Below, in pieces: positions 8,408-18,900 of a stretch of DNA of 61,628 nt. How positions within the stretch are numbered: the stretch's first letter is position 1; every line of letters starts with the position of its first letter. The DNA lies in contig CAJYGB010000026.1 in NCBI GenBank assembly GCA_913774355.1, forward strand, positions 1 through 61,628, written 5' to 3'. The stretch is from an uncultured Chryseobacterium sp. (GTDB taxonomy: Bacteria; Bacteroidota; Bacteroidia; Flavobacteriales; Weeksellaceae). Made by a program: the position numbers and the translations under genes. The notes beneath the pieces were generated by a model. The model had not been told where the DNA came from. It did no database searches and saw only the letters and a program-made list of their open reading frames with translations.

Positions 8408-10519
8408 CTATTCTTTAATTATTTTTTTTGAAATGATATTGTTACCGGTTTTAACTTCTACAATGTATATTCCTTTAATGTAGGAAGAAAGGTCAAGGCT
8501 TTGTTCGTTGCCTTGCACGGTACCTGACTGCAGTTTTTTTCCGGATAGGTCATAAACTGAAAATATGGACTGCGCAGGAGCTTTGAATACTTTTACATAA
8601 TCTTTGGTAATGGTAGGAGCAATGATGATCCCGCTGTCTTTCGTTACGTCACTTGTCCCTAAAACGGATGCTTGGTTAATACCTGTTGCCATAATGGAAT
8701 AATTCTGGGGCGCAGGATTGCCGGAATCGTCAACTAATGTTCCTTTATTGCTGATTTCAACCCTGTATACTCTTCCGGCTACCGGGTTATCAAGTACCAC
8801 CTGCTCTACGTTGTCGACGGTGTTGTCGGCTTTTGTTGCAGGGGTCATCGGGTTATTGGCATCCAGTTTCCATGGAAAATATATGGTATTGTTCGTCGTA
8901 TCAATAATCCTCACATCAAGATCGTTGATCAGTTTGGAAGTTCTGTTATTATAAACATCCGATACGAACTGATAATTAGGTTCATATTCAGGGTCAATCC
9001 AGCTGACGGTCACTTTCAAAGGCTCACTTCCGGATGCGGTAATCAATTTATTGTTTTTCACACCGCTGATCAGTGTTTCATCATTAAAAATAACGGTATT
9101 GTTCGCTTTTCCGACCAATAATTCTGCTCCTTTCTTTGCATTGATGAATCCCCAGCCGAACCACGGATCCGGACCTGCATTTCCTGCCTCGGAAGCCGAA
9201 TGTACGGTAAGGACTTTTGCAGACGCCGCATTAAATACTGCATTGTTAAACAGCTGCTTGTAAATCTGTGTCCACAGCCCGATGATCCCCGTTACAACCG
9301 GTGCTGAAAAGGAAGTTCCGCTGCCACCTGCCCAGGCGTTGCTTCCTGTAGCAGAAGTGGAAGCATAATATACATCAGTACCTACAGTGGAAATATCGGG
9401 TTTTATACCGCCGTCATCTCTCGGGCCTGCACTGCTGTAATCGGAATGTACTACATCGGATGCGCTGGTATATCGGTAATTGTTGGAACCGATAATGTCG
9501 GTAGCGCCCACCACGATAATATTTTTTGCCAGGGATCCGGGGCCGATGCAGTCGTACCCGAGTGAGCAGTTATTAGCAGGAACAGTATCGCTGGAACTGA
9601 ATGAGGCCTGTCCGCTGGAAGTTTTGTAGTATTTGGGAACAGTGGAACCGGTTCCATTAGGGCCCATGCCGAAAGAATTTCCGGCAGATTTCACGATAAC
9701 AAAAGACGGGTTGTTGTAAACCAGCGCATCATAATTGTAGTCGTTTGAATCATAAGTCCCCTGAAAATCGTAAAACGTACCTCCGCTTTTGGAACCGTTG
9801 TAGATATATGAAGAAATATTTCCGCTGCTGTCGTAATTTTCATTCCATCCGGAATTAATTCCATAGGAGTGGTTCGAAATATTGGGTTGGGACGTTTGTA
9901 TTTTCTGAAACACCGTACTTGTTGAGGTATCTCCGGGCAGAGTAGTGGTGCTGAACATATAGCTGTCCATGGTGGAATTAATGGCCACTCCTTTTGCGTT
10001 TCCTACCGAAACGCCGCTGCTGTTTGTAAGCGGAGCGTTTTTTCCTCCGATAAAGCTTCCTACTCCCGTAGAATGATCGGAATAGCTCTGCGAACTGTCC
10101 TCTTTGTTCGTAACCCTTCCTGGTGCATTGTTAAAAGCCGTATGGGATCCGTAGATCCTTCCGCCGTCAAAAATGGTATATTTTATATTTTCTCCGTTGA
10201 ATGAACCTGAAAGTCCTGAAATATTTCCGGGCGTATTCAGCAGATCCGAGTTGGCGTTCATCAGCTGCCGGGTATCCTGTTCCTGCAGGAAGTAAGGCAC
10301 ACCGAAATGAAAGCCGCCCAACCGGGATTTTAAGGAATCTATTTTTTTCTGTGTCGCACTGTCCGGGCTTTTCCCGTAAATTTTTTCAGCATAAGCATCG
10401 AACTGTTTTTCATTTTCTATTTTCTGCTTTTCGAATTCTCTTTTCAGCTGATCATTGCCTTTTTGTGCATACATGGAAAGGCAGAATAAAGTCCCTGCCA
10501 GAATTAGATGTTTTTTCAT
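8408..10519 (-). CDS. Secreted S8 (subtilisin-like) serine peptidase with type A T9SS sorting domain
   Basis: 703-aa exported protease. Signal peptide 1-18 (MKKHLILAGTLFCLSMYA), a charged propeptide-like helix region 20-70, then the S8 domain: catalytic Asp about 118 in IFDGG, His about 149 in SDHSTGVGSFIGG, oxyanion Asn about 282 in KSAGNSFG and Ser about 403 in GTSFSAP. The His motif departs from the usual HGTHVAG. A beta-sandwich domain about 480-625 (SEPLKVTVSWIDPE...) follows, and the last about 75 residues are a T9SS type A sorting domain (VYDLSGKKLQSG, YIKGIYIVEVKTG, SKKIIKE) that directs outer-membrane export. Secreted digestion of external protein is the likely role; substrate unknown. 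Confidence 0.92.
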   Translation of the reverse strand: MKKHLILAGTLFCLSMYAQKGNDQLKREFEKQKIENEKQFDAYAEKIYGKSPDSATQKKIDSLKSRLGGFHFGVPYFLQEQDTRQLMNANSDLLNTPGNISGLSGSFNGENIKYTIFDGGRIYGSHTAFNNAPGRVTNKEDSSQSYSDHSTGVGSFIGGKNAPLTNSSGVSVGNAKGVAINSTMDSYMFSTTTLPGDTSTSTVFQKIQTSQPNISNHSYGINSGWNENYDSSGNISSYIYNGSKSGGTFYDFQGTYDSNDYNYDALVYNNPSFVIVKSAGNSFGMGPNGTGSTVPKYYKTSSGQASFSSSDTVPANNCSLGYDCIGPGSLAKNIIVVGATDIIGSNNYRYTSASDVVHSDYSSAGPRDDGGIKPDISTVGTDVYYASTSATGSNAWAGGSGTSFSAPVVTGIIGLWTQIYKQLFNNAVFNAASAKVLTVHSASEAGNAGPDPWFGWGFINAKKGAELLVGKANNTVIFNDETLISGVKNNKLITASGSEPLKVTVSWIDPEYEPNYQFVSDVYNNRTSKLINDLDVRIIDTTNNTIYFPWKLDANNPMTPATKADNTVDNVEQVVLDNPVAGRVYRVEISNKGTLVDDSGNPAPQNYSIMATGINQASVLGTSDVTKDSGIIIAPTITKDYVKVFKAPAQSIFSVYDLSGKKLQSGTVQGNEQSLDLSSYIKGIYIVEVKTGNNIISKKIIKE

Positions 10520-10830
10520 GCCGTTAATGATTAAGTAAATATTTCATAACAAATGTAGACAAGATTCAGGATTATCTATAACGAATAAGCTTTCAGATAA
10601 TGAATCTTAATTAAATTTTAATGAGTCTTAAATATTTTAAGTTAAAATTTAAACAATGTTATGATTTTTGCCTCCAAGAAGATTTCTAATTGAGACAAAC
10701 CATAAAGTTTACTGTTTTTCAATGGAGCAAGTGTCGGTAAATCATGTAAAAAGACCCTTGTTTTAACGGTAAGATCAAAAAAATGAAGTAACTTTACATT
10801 CTCTTTTTTTAATAAAAGCTGAAATAATAC
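10520..10830. other. Intergenic region between the protease gene and dnaE
   Basis: 311 bp holding the outward promoters of the two divergent genes. TAACTTTA at about 10788-10795 is a near match to a -7 box for dnaE, without a convincing -33 partner. No ORF, hairpin or RNA gene was seen. Confidence 0.5.
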
Positions 10831-13800
10831 ATGTATTTAGTTTTTGACACAGAAACCACAGGTTTACCAAAGAATTTCAACGCTCCGCTATCAGACTCAG
10901 ACAACTGGCCAAGAATGGTACAGATTGCGTGGCAGTTGCATCATGATGACGGGACACTTATTGAAAATCAGGATTATATCATAAAGCCTGAAGGGTACGA
11001 TATCCCCTTCAACGCGGCAAGGATTCACGGGATTACCACAAAAATTGCCAATGACGAAGGGCGTGATCTCCAAGAAGTACTGCATGAGTTTTCAGAGGTA
11101 TTGAACAGGGTGCGGGTGGTTTCCGGACATAATGTTGAGTTCGATTACAACATCGTAGGAGCCGAATTTTACAGGAAAAATATAAAAGACAATCTTCAGG
11201 AAAAACCCAAGGCTGATACCATGGTTCTGGGTACCGACTTCTGTCAGTTAGGCGGCGGAAAAGGCGGAAGATACAAGTCTCCGAAACTGGAAGAGCTATA
11301 CGAAAAATTATACGGGCATAAATTTGACGAAGCCCACAATGCTGCGGCCGACGTAAATGCCACCGCGCAGGTTTTCTTTGAAATGATGAGGATCGGGATC
11401 ATCCCGGCTGAAATTCTTAAAATTTCCGAAGACCAGCTTACGTATTTCAAAACGCTGCATCCGGATCCGATTAAGCCTTTTAATATCGTTATCAGAAGGC
11501 AGGTCGCGGATTTCAATAACAAGAAAAAGCAGCAGGATTTCGGAAGTATTGATGAGATCGATCTCGGAAAATATTTCAATTTCGATAACCACAGTGTGTT
11601 CTCTACGCTTACTGCAACGTCAAGCATTAACGATTTAATTAAAAAAGCAACCGATAATAATTTCCCGGCCGTCGGTATGGTGGATCTCGGAAATATGATG
11701 GGAGCCTTCAAATTTGTTTCGGCGGTGGAAGGAGCCAATGGAGACCGTACGAAAAAACATAAGGAATATTTAGCCAAAAAGCAGGAAGCCGAAGAAAACG
11801 GAACGGAATTCAACGAGCCGGAGCCGGTTTCCGAACCTTTGATTCCTGTCGTGGGCTGCGAGTTCTATATTTCAGACCGATACGAACAGAAGCAGTTTAC
11901 CAAGGATGATCCCGACCGCAGGACACAGGTGGTCCTGCTGGCCAAGGATTTTAACGGATATAAAAATTTAGCCAAACTTTCAAGTATCGGTTTCCTGAAA
12001 GGGTTTTATTTTGGTGTACCGAGGGTAAGCAGAGATCTTATCGCTCAATATAAAGAAGGAGTTATTGCCTTAACTTCCGGAATTTACGGGGATATTCCCG
12101 ATGCGATTTTAAATACCGGGGAACAGAAAGGAGAGGAGCTTTTCAGATGGTGGAAAGATACTTTCGGAGATGATTTCTACGTTCAGCTCCAGAATCACAA
12201 GCTGCCAGAAGAAGAACATTTGAATGATGTTCTGCTGCATTTTGCCGACAAATACAATGTGAAAATTTTAGCCCAGAATGAAACATTCTACACAGATAAA
12301 GGCGATTCTAATATTCAGGATATTGTAAGCTGCATCAAAGACGGTGAAAAGCTTTCAACGCCTGTCGGAAAAGGTTTTGGTAAAAGAAGAGGACTGGCTA
12401 CGGAAGAATATTATATTAAAAATTCGGAGGAAATCAAGGAGGCTTTTCTGGCTTATCCTGATGCTTTCGATGCGTATGAGGAATTTTTTGCGAAATTCAA
12501 GCCCTATACTTTAAAAAGGGACGTTTTGCTTCCGAAGTTCGATATTCCACAGGAGTTCATTCATCCCGAAGATGAGGTGGACGGCGGAAAACGAGGGGAA
12601 ATGGCTTATTTGACCTATCTAACTTATGAAGGTGCAAAAAGGCGATATGCCGAGATTACCGATGAAATTAAAGAACGTCTCGACTTCGAACTGGAAGTTA
12701 TTGCCAACACGGGATATCCCGGTTACTTCCTGATCGTACAGGATTTCTGTAATGAAGCCCGGAATATGGGCGTTTGGGTAGGGCCGGGCCGTGGTTCTGC
12801 AGCGGGTTCTGCCGTGGCATACTGTATCGGAATTACCAATGTAGACCCGATTAAGTACGACCTCCTTTTTGAGAGGTTCCTGAATCCGGAAAGGGTTTCC
12901 ATGCCCGATATCGATATCGACTTTGATGATGAAGGGCGTGATAAGATTATCAAATGGGTAATCGACAAATACGGACAGAATCAGGTGGCACAGATCATTA
13001 CCTATTCGGTTCTGGGAGGTAAATCGGCGATTAAGGATGCCGGAAGGGTACTGGATCTGCCGATTCCGGATACCAATAATATTGCAAAGCTGATCCCGTC
13101 CGTACCGGGGATGAATATCGCGAAAGCATTATCCAAATATGATAAATTAAGGCCGGAGGACCAGATGCTGGTTGATGAAATGAGAGCCGTGTTGGATAGT
13201 TCTTCAGATCCGCGGCACAATGTTCTTGCCAGTGCAAAAAAAATGGAAGGCTGTATCCGGAATACCGGAATCCACGCCTGCGGGGTAATTATTACGCCTG
13301 AAGATGTTAGTAACCTGGTACCGGTGACCATCGCAGCAAAAGATGCTGATATTTTGGTGTCTCAGTTTGACAACTCGGTAGCGGAAAGTGCAGGCCTTCT
13401 GAAAATGGACTTCCTGGGATTAAGGACACTGACGATTATCAAAGATGCCCTGAAACTGGTAAAAGCGAGATATGGTTTGGATATTAATCCGGATGAGATT
13501 CCGCTGGATGATGCGAAAACCTATCAGCTGTTTAAGGAAGGGCGAACCATCGGCATCTTCCAGTATGAAAGCCCCGGAATGCAAAAATACATGCGGGAGC
13601 TGAAGCCTACGGTTTTTGCCGACCTTATCGCCATGAATGCTCTGTACCGTCCGGGTCCGATCAAGTACATTCCGAATTTCATCAACCGGAAGCACGGCAT
13701 TGAGGAAATTGTGTACGATTTACCGGAAACTGAAGAGTATTTAAAGGAAACCTACGGGATTACCGTATATCAGGAGCAGGTAATGCTGCTGTCCCAAAAG

Positions 13801-15501
13801 TTGGCCAACTTTACCAAAGGTGAGGCCGATACGCTGAGAAAAGCTATGGGTAAAAAGCAGATCGATGTTCTGAATAAAATGTACCCCAAATTCATTGAAG
13901 GCGGAAGAAAAAATAACCTTGATGAAGGAAGGCTGGAAAAAATCTGGAACGACTGGAAAGCGTTTGCGGAATATGCCTTTAACAAATCCCACTCAACCTG
14001 TTATGCGTTTGTGGCGTATCAGACCGCTTTTCTGAAAGCCAATTATCCTGCGGAATATATGGCGAGTGTGATGAGCAATAACATCAACAACACCGAATCC
14101 ATCACCATGTTCATGGAAGACTGTAAAAGTATGGGTGTTGATGTATTAGGCCCGGATGTTAACGAATCGCAGTATAAATTCTCGGTAAACGAAAAAGGGC
14201 AGATCAGATTCGGGCTGGGTGCCATCAAAGGAATCGGGGAGGGCCCTAGTGAAGCCATTACAAGAGAAAGACAGAACGGAAGATTTAAAAATATTTATGA
14301 TTTCTTTGAAAGGATCCTGCCTTCCCAGATGAACAAGCGGGTGGCGGAAAGCCTGGTGCTTGCAGGAGCTTTTGATGAACTCGATACCTTCCACCGGGGA
14401 CAGTATTTCGACATCGATATGGCAGGAAAAACCAATCTGGAAAGACTGATCCGGTACGGACAGAGTTTCCAGGAAAGCAAAAATGAAATGGAACATTCCC
14501 TTTTTGCTGATTTTGCGGAGGAGGTCCAGATCGAACAGCCGAAGCTCGCTCCATGTCCGGAATGGCCAAATATGCACAAGCTGAACAAAGAAAAAGAAAC
14601 CATCGGATTTTATCTGTCTGCACATCCGCTGGACGAATTTAAGTTTCAGTTCCAGTTTATGCAGGGGCAGCTTTCCAAAAAGGCAGTCCTTGAAAAAGAT
14701 GAAGAAGTGAAACTGGTTGTGGATGAGGTTCCTATCCTCGAGCAGGATGTTCCTGAAGATGTTGCGGACCTTGTGGAAATTGTATCTGATGAATTGCTCA
14801 CAGGCGAGGAGGAAATCATAGAAGAGGTTACTAAAAAAGCTGAGCCGAAAGGGGTTTTCCATTTTTTGAATCTGGACGAGGTGGATGCTTATAAAGAGCA
14901 GGCTTTTGCCAATAAGCAGGAAGAACTGTTTGAAGAAAAAAAGAAAGACTGGAAAACGTTACAGAAAGAAAGGGAAAATGGCGGCGCCGGCAAAGAGTAT
15001 ACGGTAGCCGGTCTTATTACGGAATACCGAGTGCAGGACGGTTTCAGAAGCGGTGAAAAAGTGGCTTTTGTGACACTGGAGGATTATTCGGGATCCTATT
15101 CTTTCCGTTTGGGAGACCGCGATTATATGAAACTGAAAGAAAAGCTGGAAGTTCAGCGGTTTGTGATTTTTAAAATTAAATTTGCCCAGGTAAAAGATGG
15201 TCGGATTTTCGTGAACGTAAATGAAGTTATTGAGCTGCAGGAAGCCTTTGAGCGTTTTGCCAAAAGCATTTCGCTGGTGATGGATGTTATGGATTTCCGG
15301 CCGGAAGACCTCAATTTTTTCAGAAGTGTGCTGGAAAAGAATCAGGGAAGCCAGAAATTGAAATTCTACATTAAAAGTGTTGAGGAAGATGCCAAAGCAG
15401 AGCATCTTGAAGTACAGTCTATGAAACATTCGGTAAATCTCAGCGGTGAACTGATTAAGGAAATTCAGTTGCTGAATAAGTATGAATTTTATCTGAATTA
15501 A
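10831..15501 (+). CDS. dnaE: DNA polymerase III alpha subunit with fused N-terminal 3'-5' exonuclease
   Basis: Replicative polymerase, 1556 aa. Residues 1-185 form a DnaQ-type DEDDh exonuclease with all catalytic residues (D6, E8 in FDTETTG; D105 in HNVEFDYN; H169 and D174 in HNAAADVN). A PHP domain starts near 248, but its metal-binding motifs are eroded: the HxH position reads FDNHS (first His is D252) and the TDHGN motif reads VDLGN (L286 for His). The polymerase core follows with D693 and D695 in PDIDIDFDD and the third Asp about 860 in KMDFLGL; finger and helix-hairpin-helix regions come next. An OB fold lies around 1390-1475 (YTVAGLITEYRV...). Such a fusion lets polymerisation and proofreading sit in one chain. 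ATG start at 10831; transcribed alone. Confidence 0.96.
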   Translation: MYLVFDTETTGLPKNFNAPLSDSDNWPRMVQIAWQLHHDDGTLIENQDYIIKPEGYDIPFNAARIHGITTKIANDEGRDLQEVLHEFSEVLNRVRVVSGHNVEFDYNIVGAEFYRKNIKDNLQEKPKADTMVLGTDFCQLGGGKGGRYKSPKLEELYEKLYGHKFDEAHNAAADVNATAQVFFEMMRIGIIPAEILKISEDQLTYFKTLHPDPIKPFNIVIRRQVADFNNKKKQQDFGSIDEIDLGKYFNFDNHSVFSTLTATSSINDLIKKATDNNFPAVGMVDLGNMMGAFKFVSAVEGANGDRTKKHKEYLAKKQEAEENGTEFNEPEPVSEPLIPVVGCEFYISDRYEQKQFTKDDPDRRTQVVLLAKDFNGYKNLAKLSSIGFLKGFYFGVPRVSRDLIAQYKEGVIALTSGIYGDIPDAILNTGEQKGEELFRWWKDTFGDDFYVQLQNHKLPEEEHLNDVLLHFADKYNVKILAQNETFYTDKGDSNIQDIVSCIKDGEKLSTPVGKGFGKRRGLATEEYYIKNSEEIKEAFLAYPDAFDAYEEFFAKFKPYTLKRDVLLPKFDIPQEFIHPEDEVDGGKRGEMAYLTYLTYEGAKRRYAEITDEIKERLDFELEVIANTGYPGYFLIVQDFCNEARNMGVWVGPGRGSAAGSAVAYCIGITNVDPIKYDLLFERFLNPERVSMPDIDIDFDDEGRDKIIKWVIDKYGQNQVAQIITYSVLGGKSAIKDAGRVLDLPIPDTNNIAKLIPSVPGMNIAKALSKYDKLRPEDQMLVDEMRAVLDSSSDPRHNVLASAKKMEGCIRNTGIHACGVIITPEDVSNLVPVTIAAKDADILVSQFDNSVAESAGLLKMDFLGLRTLTIIKDALKLVKARYGLDINPDEIPLDDAKTYQLFKEGRTIGIFQYESPGMQKYMRELKPTVFADLIAMNALYRPGPIKYIPNFINRKHGIEEIVYDLPETEEYLKETYGITVYQEQVMLLSQKLANFTKGEADTLRKAMGKKQIDVLNKMYPKFIEGGRKNNLDEGRLEKIWNDWKAFAEYAFNKSHSTCYAFVAYQTAFLKANYPAEYMASVMSNNINNTESITMFMEDCKSMGVDVLGPDVNESQYKFSVNEKGQIRFGLGAIKGIGEGPSEAITRERQNGRFKNIYDFFERILPSQMNKRVAESLVLAGAFDELDTFHRGQYFDIDMAGKTNLERLIRYGQSFQESKNEMEHSLFADFAEEVQIEQPKLAPCPEWPNMHKLNKEKETIGFYLSAHPLDEFKFQFQFMQGQLSKKAVLEKDEEVKLVVDEVPILEQDVPEDVADLVEIVSDELLTGEEEIIEEVTKKAEPKGVFHFLNLDEVDAYKEQAFANKQEELFEEKKKDWKTLQKERENGGAGKEYTVAGLITEYRVQDGFRSGEKVAFVTLEDYSGSYSFRLGDRDYMKLKEKLEVQRFVIFKIKFAQVKDGRIFVNVNEVIELQEAFERFAKSISLVMDVMDFRPEDLNFFRSVLEKNQGSQKLKFYIKSVEEDAKAEHLEVQSMKHSVNLSGELIKEIQLLNKYEFYLN

Positions 15502-15938
15502 AAAAAAATAAGTATAAAACTAAGGCTGTTTCGATCTGAGACAGCCTTTTAATTTTAATGCCATTTCATTTTTTTTTATCTTACAGAAAAATAAGTAAAT
15601 GTATAAAGTTTATTGATATTTTTTATTTTCTGTTAATTTTTTAAAATAATTTTAATTTTTTTTTAAGTAAAAGGTAACAATAAAATAGAAGTAATTTATA
15701 AGCTTAATTAAATCCGTTTAAGAATTCAATAGTTTGTGAGTATTTTATATTTAATTGATAGTCAGATTACTGTTGTTTTTAATGAGATTATATTTTTATC
15801 AATAAAATCAAATGATTGTTTGTTTTTTAAGTAAAAAATTCTTCAATAATTGGTGAATTTGTGGGTTATTGTGATTATTTATGAATGAATTGTTAATATT
15901 ATTTATATCTTAGTGGTCCTAATTTTAATTTACTTATA
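15502..15938. other. AT-rich region between dnaE and the type A T9SS array
   Basis: 437 bp. It starts with the dnaE terminator; the remaining about 390 bp is very AT-rich with no ORF. TATCTTAG at 15906-15913, 26 nt before the next ATG, is a plausible -7 box. The last about 50 bp (TTAG...CTAATTTTAATTTA) resembles the sequence before the second array gene, so the promoter seems duplicated with the gene. Confidence 0.5.
15522..15550 (+). terminator. dnaE terminator
   Basis: Stem AAGGCTGTTTC / GAGACAGCCTT with loop gatct and a T-run. Same GGCTG/CAGCC core as several other terminators in this window. Confidence 0.85.
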
Positions 15939-18900
15939 ATGAAAAAACTTTTACTGGCGTGCTTATTTGCCTCAGGGGTGGGGTTGTCTGCTCAAACCAA
16001 TATTGCTAATTATTCTTTTAGTAAAACGACGGGTGTTTCTTATACTCCCATTACTGGAGGTACTAAAGTATTACCTTCCGGAACCAATACCACATATGAC
16101 AGTGATATGTCAGCTGCGATAACATTACCAACTCCTTTTCCATTTGGAGGAGCAAATGTTTCCAGTGTATATATTAGTAGTAATGGGTTTATAACTTTTG
16201 GTTCTGCTCTTCAGGCATATGATTATGCTCCGCTTTCAACTTCTGGAGGTACAGGTGCTATTGCAGCTTTTGCTCAGGACGGAGCATCATCCACCGCTAC
16301 CGGAGCTGTGTCTGAAGTTAGATATCAGGATCTTGGAACCGAATTCGTAATTCAGTATAGCGATCATGCTAATTACTACAATAGAAGTACTGAAAAGTTA
16401 AATTTTCAGATACGTTTAGTATATGCAACAGGTGAGATAAAAATTGTATATGGAAATTGTACTGATCCTGGAACAACTAGCACTTCCGGAATAACACCTC
16501 AAGTTGGAATAAGAGGTAATAGTACGACATATTCTACAAATGTGAGTCCTCTCATGATTGGTAATATCCCGGCAGGAACAACTTGTGATTGGTCAAAGGC
16601 AGTTACAGGCGATGCTAATTCAAGTACAATGCTTTTTTCAGGAACAACCAATGCGAATGTGAAAATTCCTACAGGTTTACAGTACTCGTGGACACCGGGG
16701 ACACAGGCGCCTGTAAGAACTTTTGCTGCCACAACTGCAATTACCAATAGCGGGGCTACTCTAAGCTGGACTGCTCCGACAGGAGCAACTGGTTATAATA
16801 TACAATACAGAGCGTTAGGAGCTTGTGATTGGACAGATTTTGCAGGAAACCCTGTTTCAACAACAACTGCCGCGCTTTCAAATTTAGCGCAAAATACCAC
16901 TTACCATGTACGGGTTCAGGCTTTAAATGGTTCAGCACAATCAATCTATTCTCATATTCCGAATACGGCAGGAACCGGTAATGGATATACTGCAACAGGA
17001 ACCTTTACAACTCTTGCCAATTGTACGGCAACAGTTTCCGGACTTGCTTCTTCAGCAATTACTCCGGATGCGGCAACAATTACTTGGACGGCCTCTACAA
17101 CTGCTCCGGGAAATGGATATGAATATTATTATAGCACATCTTCAACTACGCCTATTTCGACTGCTACTCCCTCTGGATCAGTTGCGGCTGGTGTAACTAC
17201 AGCTAATTTATCTTTGCTGAATCCTTCGACTACTTACTATTATTGGGTAAGAGCTAATTGTAATGGAACGGATAAAGGGGTGTGGTCCAGTTCTGCAAGT
17301 TTCACAACATTGAATCTTTGTCCAACTGTTACTGTACCTACTGCCAATCAAACTGATGTAAGCACAACTCCAACGATTACTTGGACGGCTATTGCTGGTG
17401 CTACAGGTTATAGGGTAAGAATTGGAACAACATCTGGCTCCAACAATGTTATTGATGCAAATGTAACTACCGGTACCAGCTATAATGTGTCCCCTGCATT
17501 AAATAATTCTACGCTGTATTATTATTCGGTAACAGCATATACTGCAAATACTGCTGCCCCAGCGACACCTTGTACGGTAAGATATTTCGTAACAACTTGT
17601 ACACCGGTTTCTACATTACCTTTAGTGGAAAACTTTGATAATACACCTACAGGTAGTAGTTCCAATACTAACGCTCCTGCTTGCTGGAAATATCTTGAGC
17701 CTGCATCTTGGTCGGGCTATGGATATGTTTCTTCATCATATTCTACTTCTGCACCTAGAGGATATTATATTTCTAATAGTGATGCTACTACGGCTGGTGG
17801 TATGCTGGTTTCTCCTCAGATCACCATCTTATCAAATGGAAACAACAGAGTTCGTTTTATGGCAATGGGTGGTTCGTCAGGATACACAGTTCAGGTAGGA
17901 ACTTTAAGTAACCCTGCAGATGCTTCTACTTTTACTCAAATAAGTTCTGTTACTTTGACCGGATCAATGGCTCAATATACCGTGAATATCCCTAGTGGAA
18001 GTAACCAGTACCTTGCATTCAGACATGGAGTTGGTGGTACTTACAGATCTATTTATTTAGATGATATTAATATACAGGTAAGTCCTACATGTTTGGAGCC
18101 AACAGCTCTTACAGCATCTAATATTACTACAACAACTGCGGATGTAGCTTGGACTGCTTCTACAACTGTTCCGGCAAATGGCTATGAAATATATTACAGT
18201 ACAACAAATACAGCTCCTGGTACAACGACTCAAGCATCAACAACAAGTACTACAACTTCTAAAAGTTTGTCTCAACTTTCACCATCAACAACTTATTATG
18301 TTTGGGTACGTTCTGCATGTAGTACAACTGACAAAAGCGAGTGGTCTCTATCTGCTTCATTTACGACATTATGCGTAGGTGTGGCAAACTTCTCTGAAAA
18401 CTTTGATTCCACCTCGTCAAGCGGTAGTATTTTACCAAATTGCTGGAGTAAATTAGTAACTGGTACCTCATCAAACTCTTATGTTCAAGCGAGTACAGTA
18501 ATGAGTGCTCCTAACAATTTATATATCTACGCGAACAGCGCAACAGAACCTGTTATTGTAAAATTGCCGAATATCTCTACACTAAGCACTGGTAATTACG
18601 CAATTAAATTCAAAGGAAGAGCCAATTACACTGTTGGAGGAAAAATTGATATTGGATACATGACAGATCCTGCAGTTGCTTCCACTTTCGTGACCTTAGG
18701 GACTTACACCACGACAAGTACTACAACAGTGGATGATTATTATTTAGCGATTACTGGAGTTCCGGCTGGGGTTACGACATTAGCTTTAAGAAACGCAGGT
18801 ACACCGGCTTACAGTGTTTTAATAGATGATGTTATGTATAATTTAGCGTCTACATTGAGTACAAACAATATTGCATCTCCAGTTAAAGAGAACATTAAAG

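Noticed and set aside
14146..14862. 238-codon open frame antisense to dnaE
   Set aside because: It lies entirely inside the conserved polymerase coding region on the other strand; its translation has no domain-like pattern and several similar antisense frames exist in the same gene.
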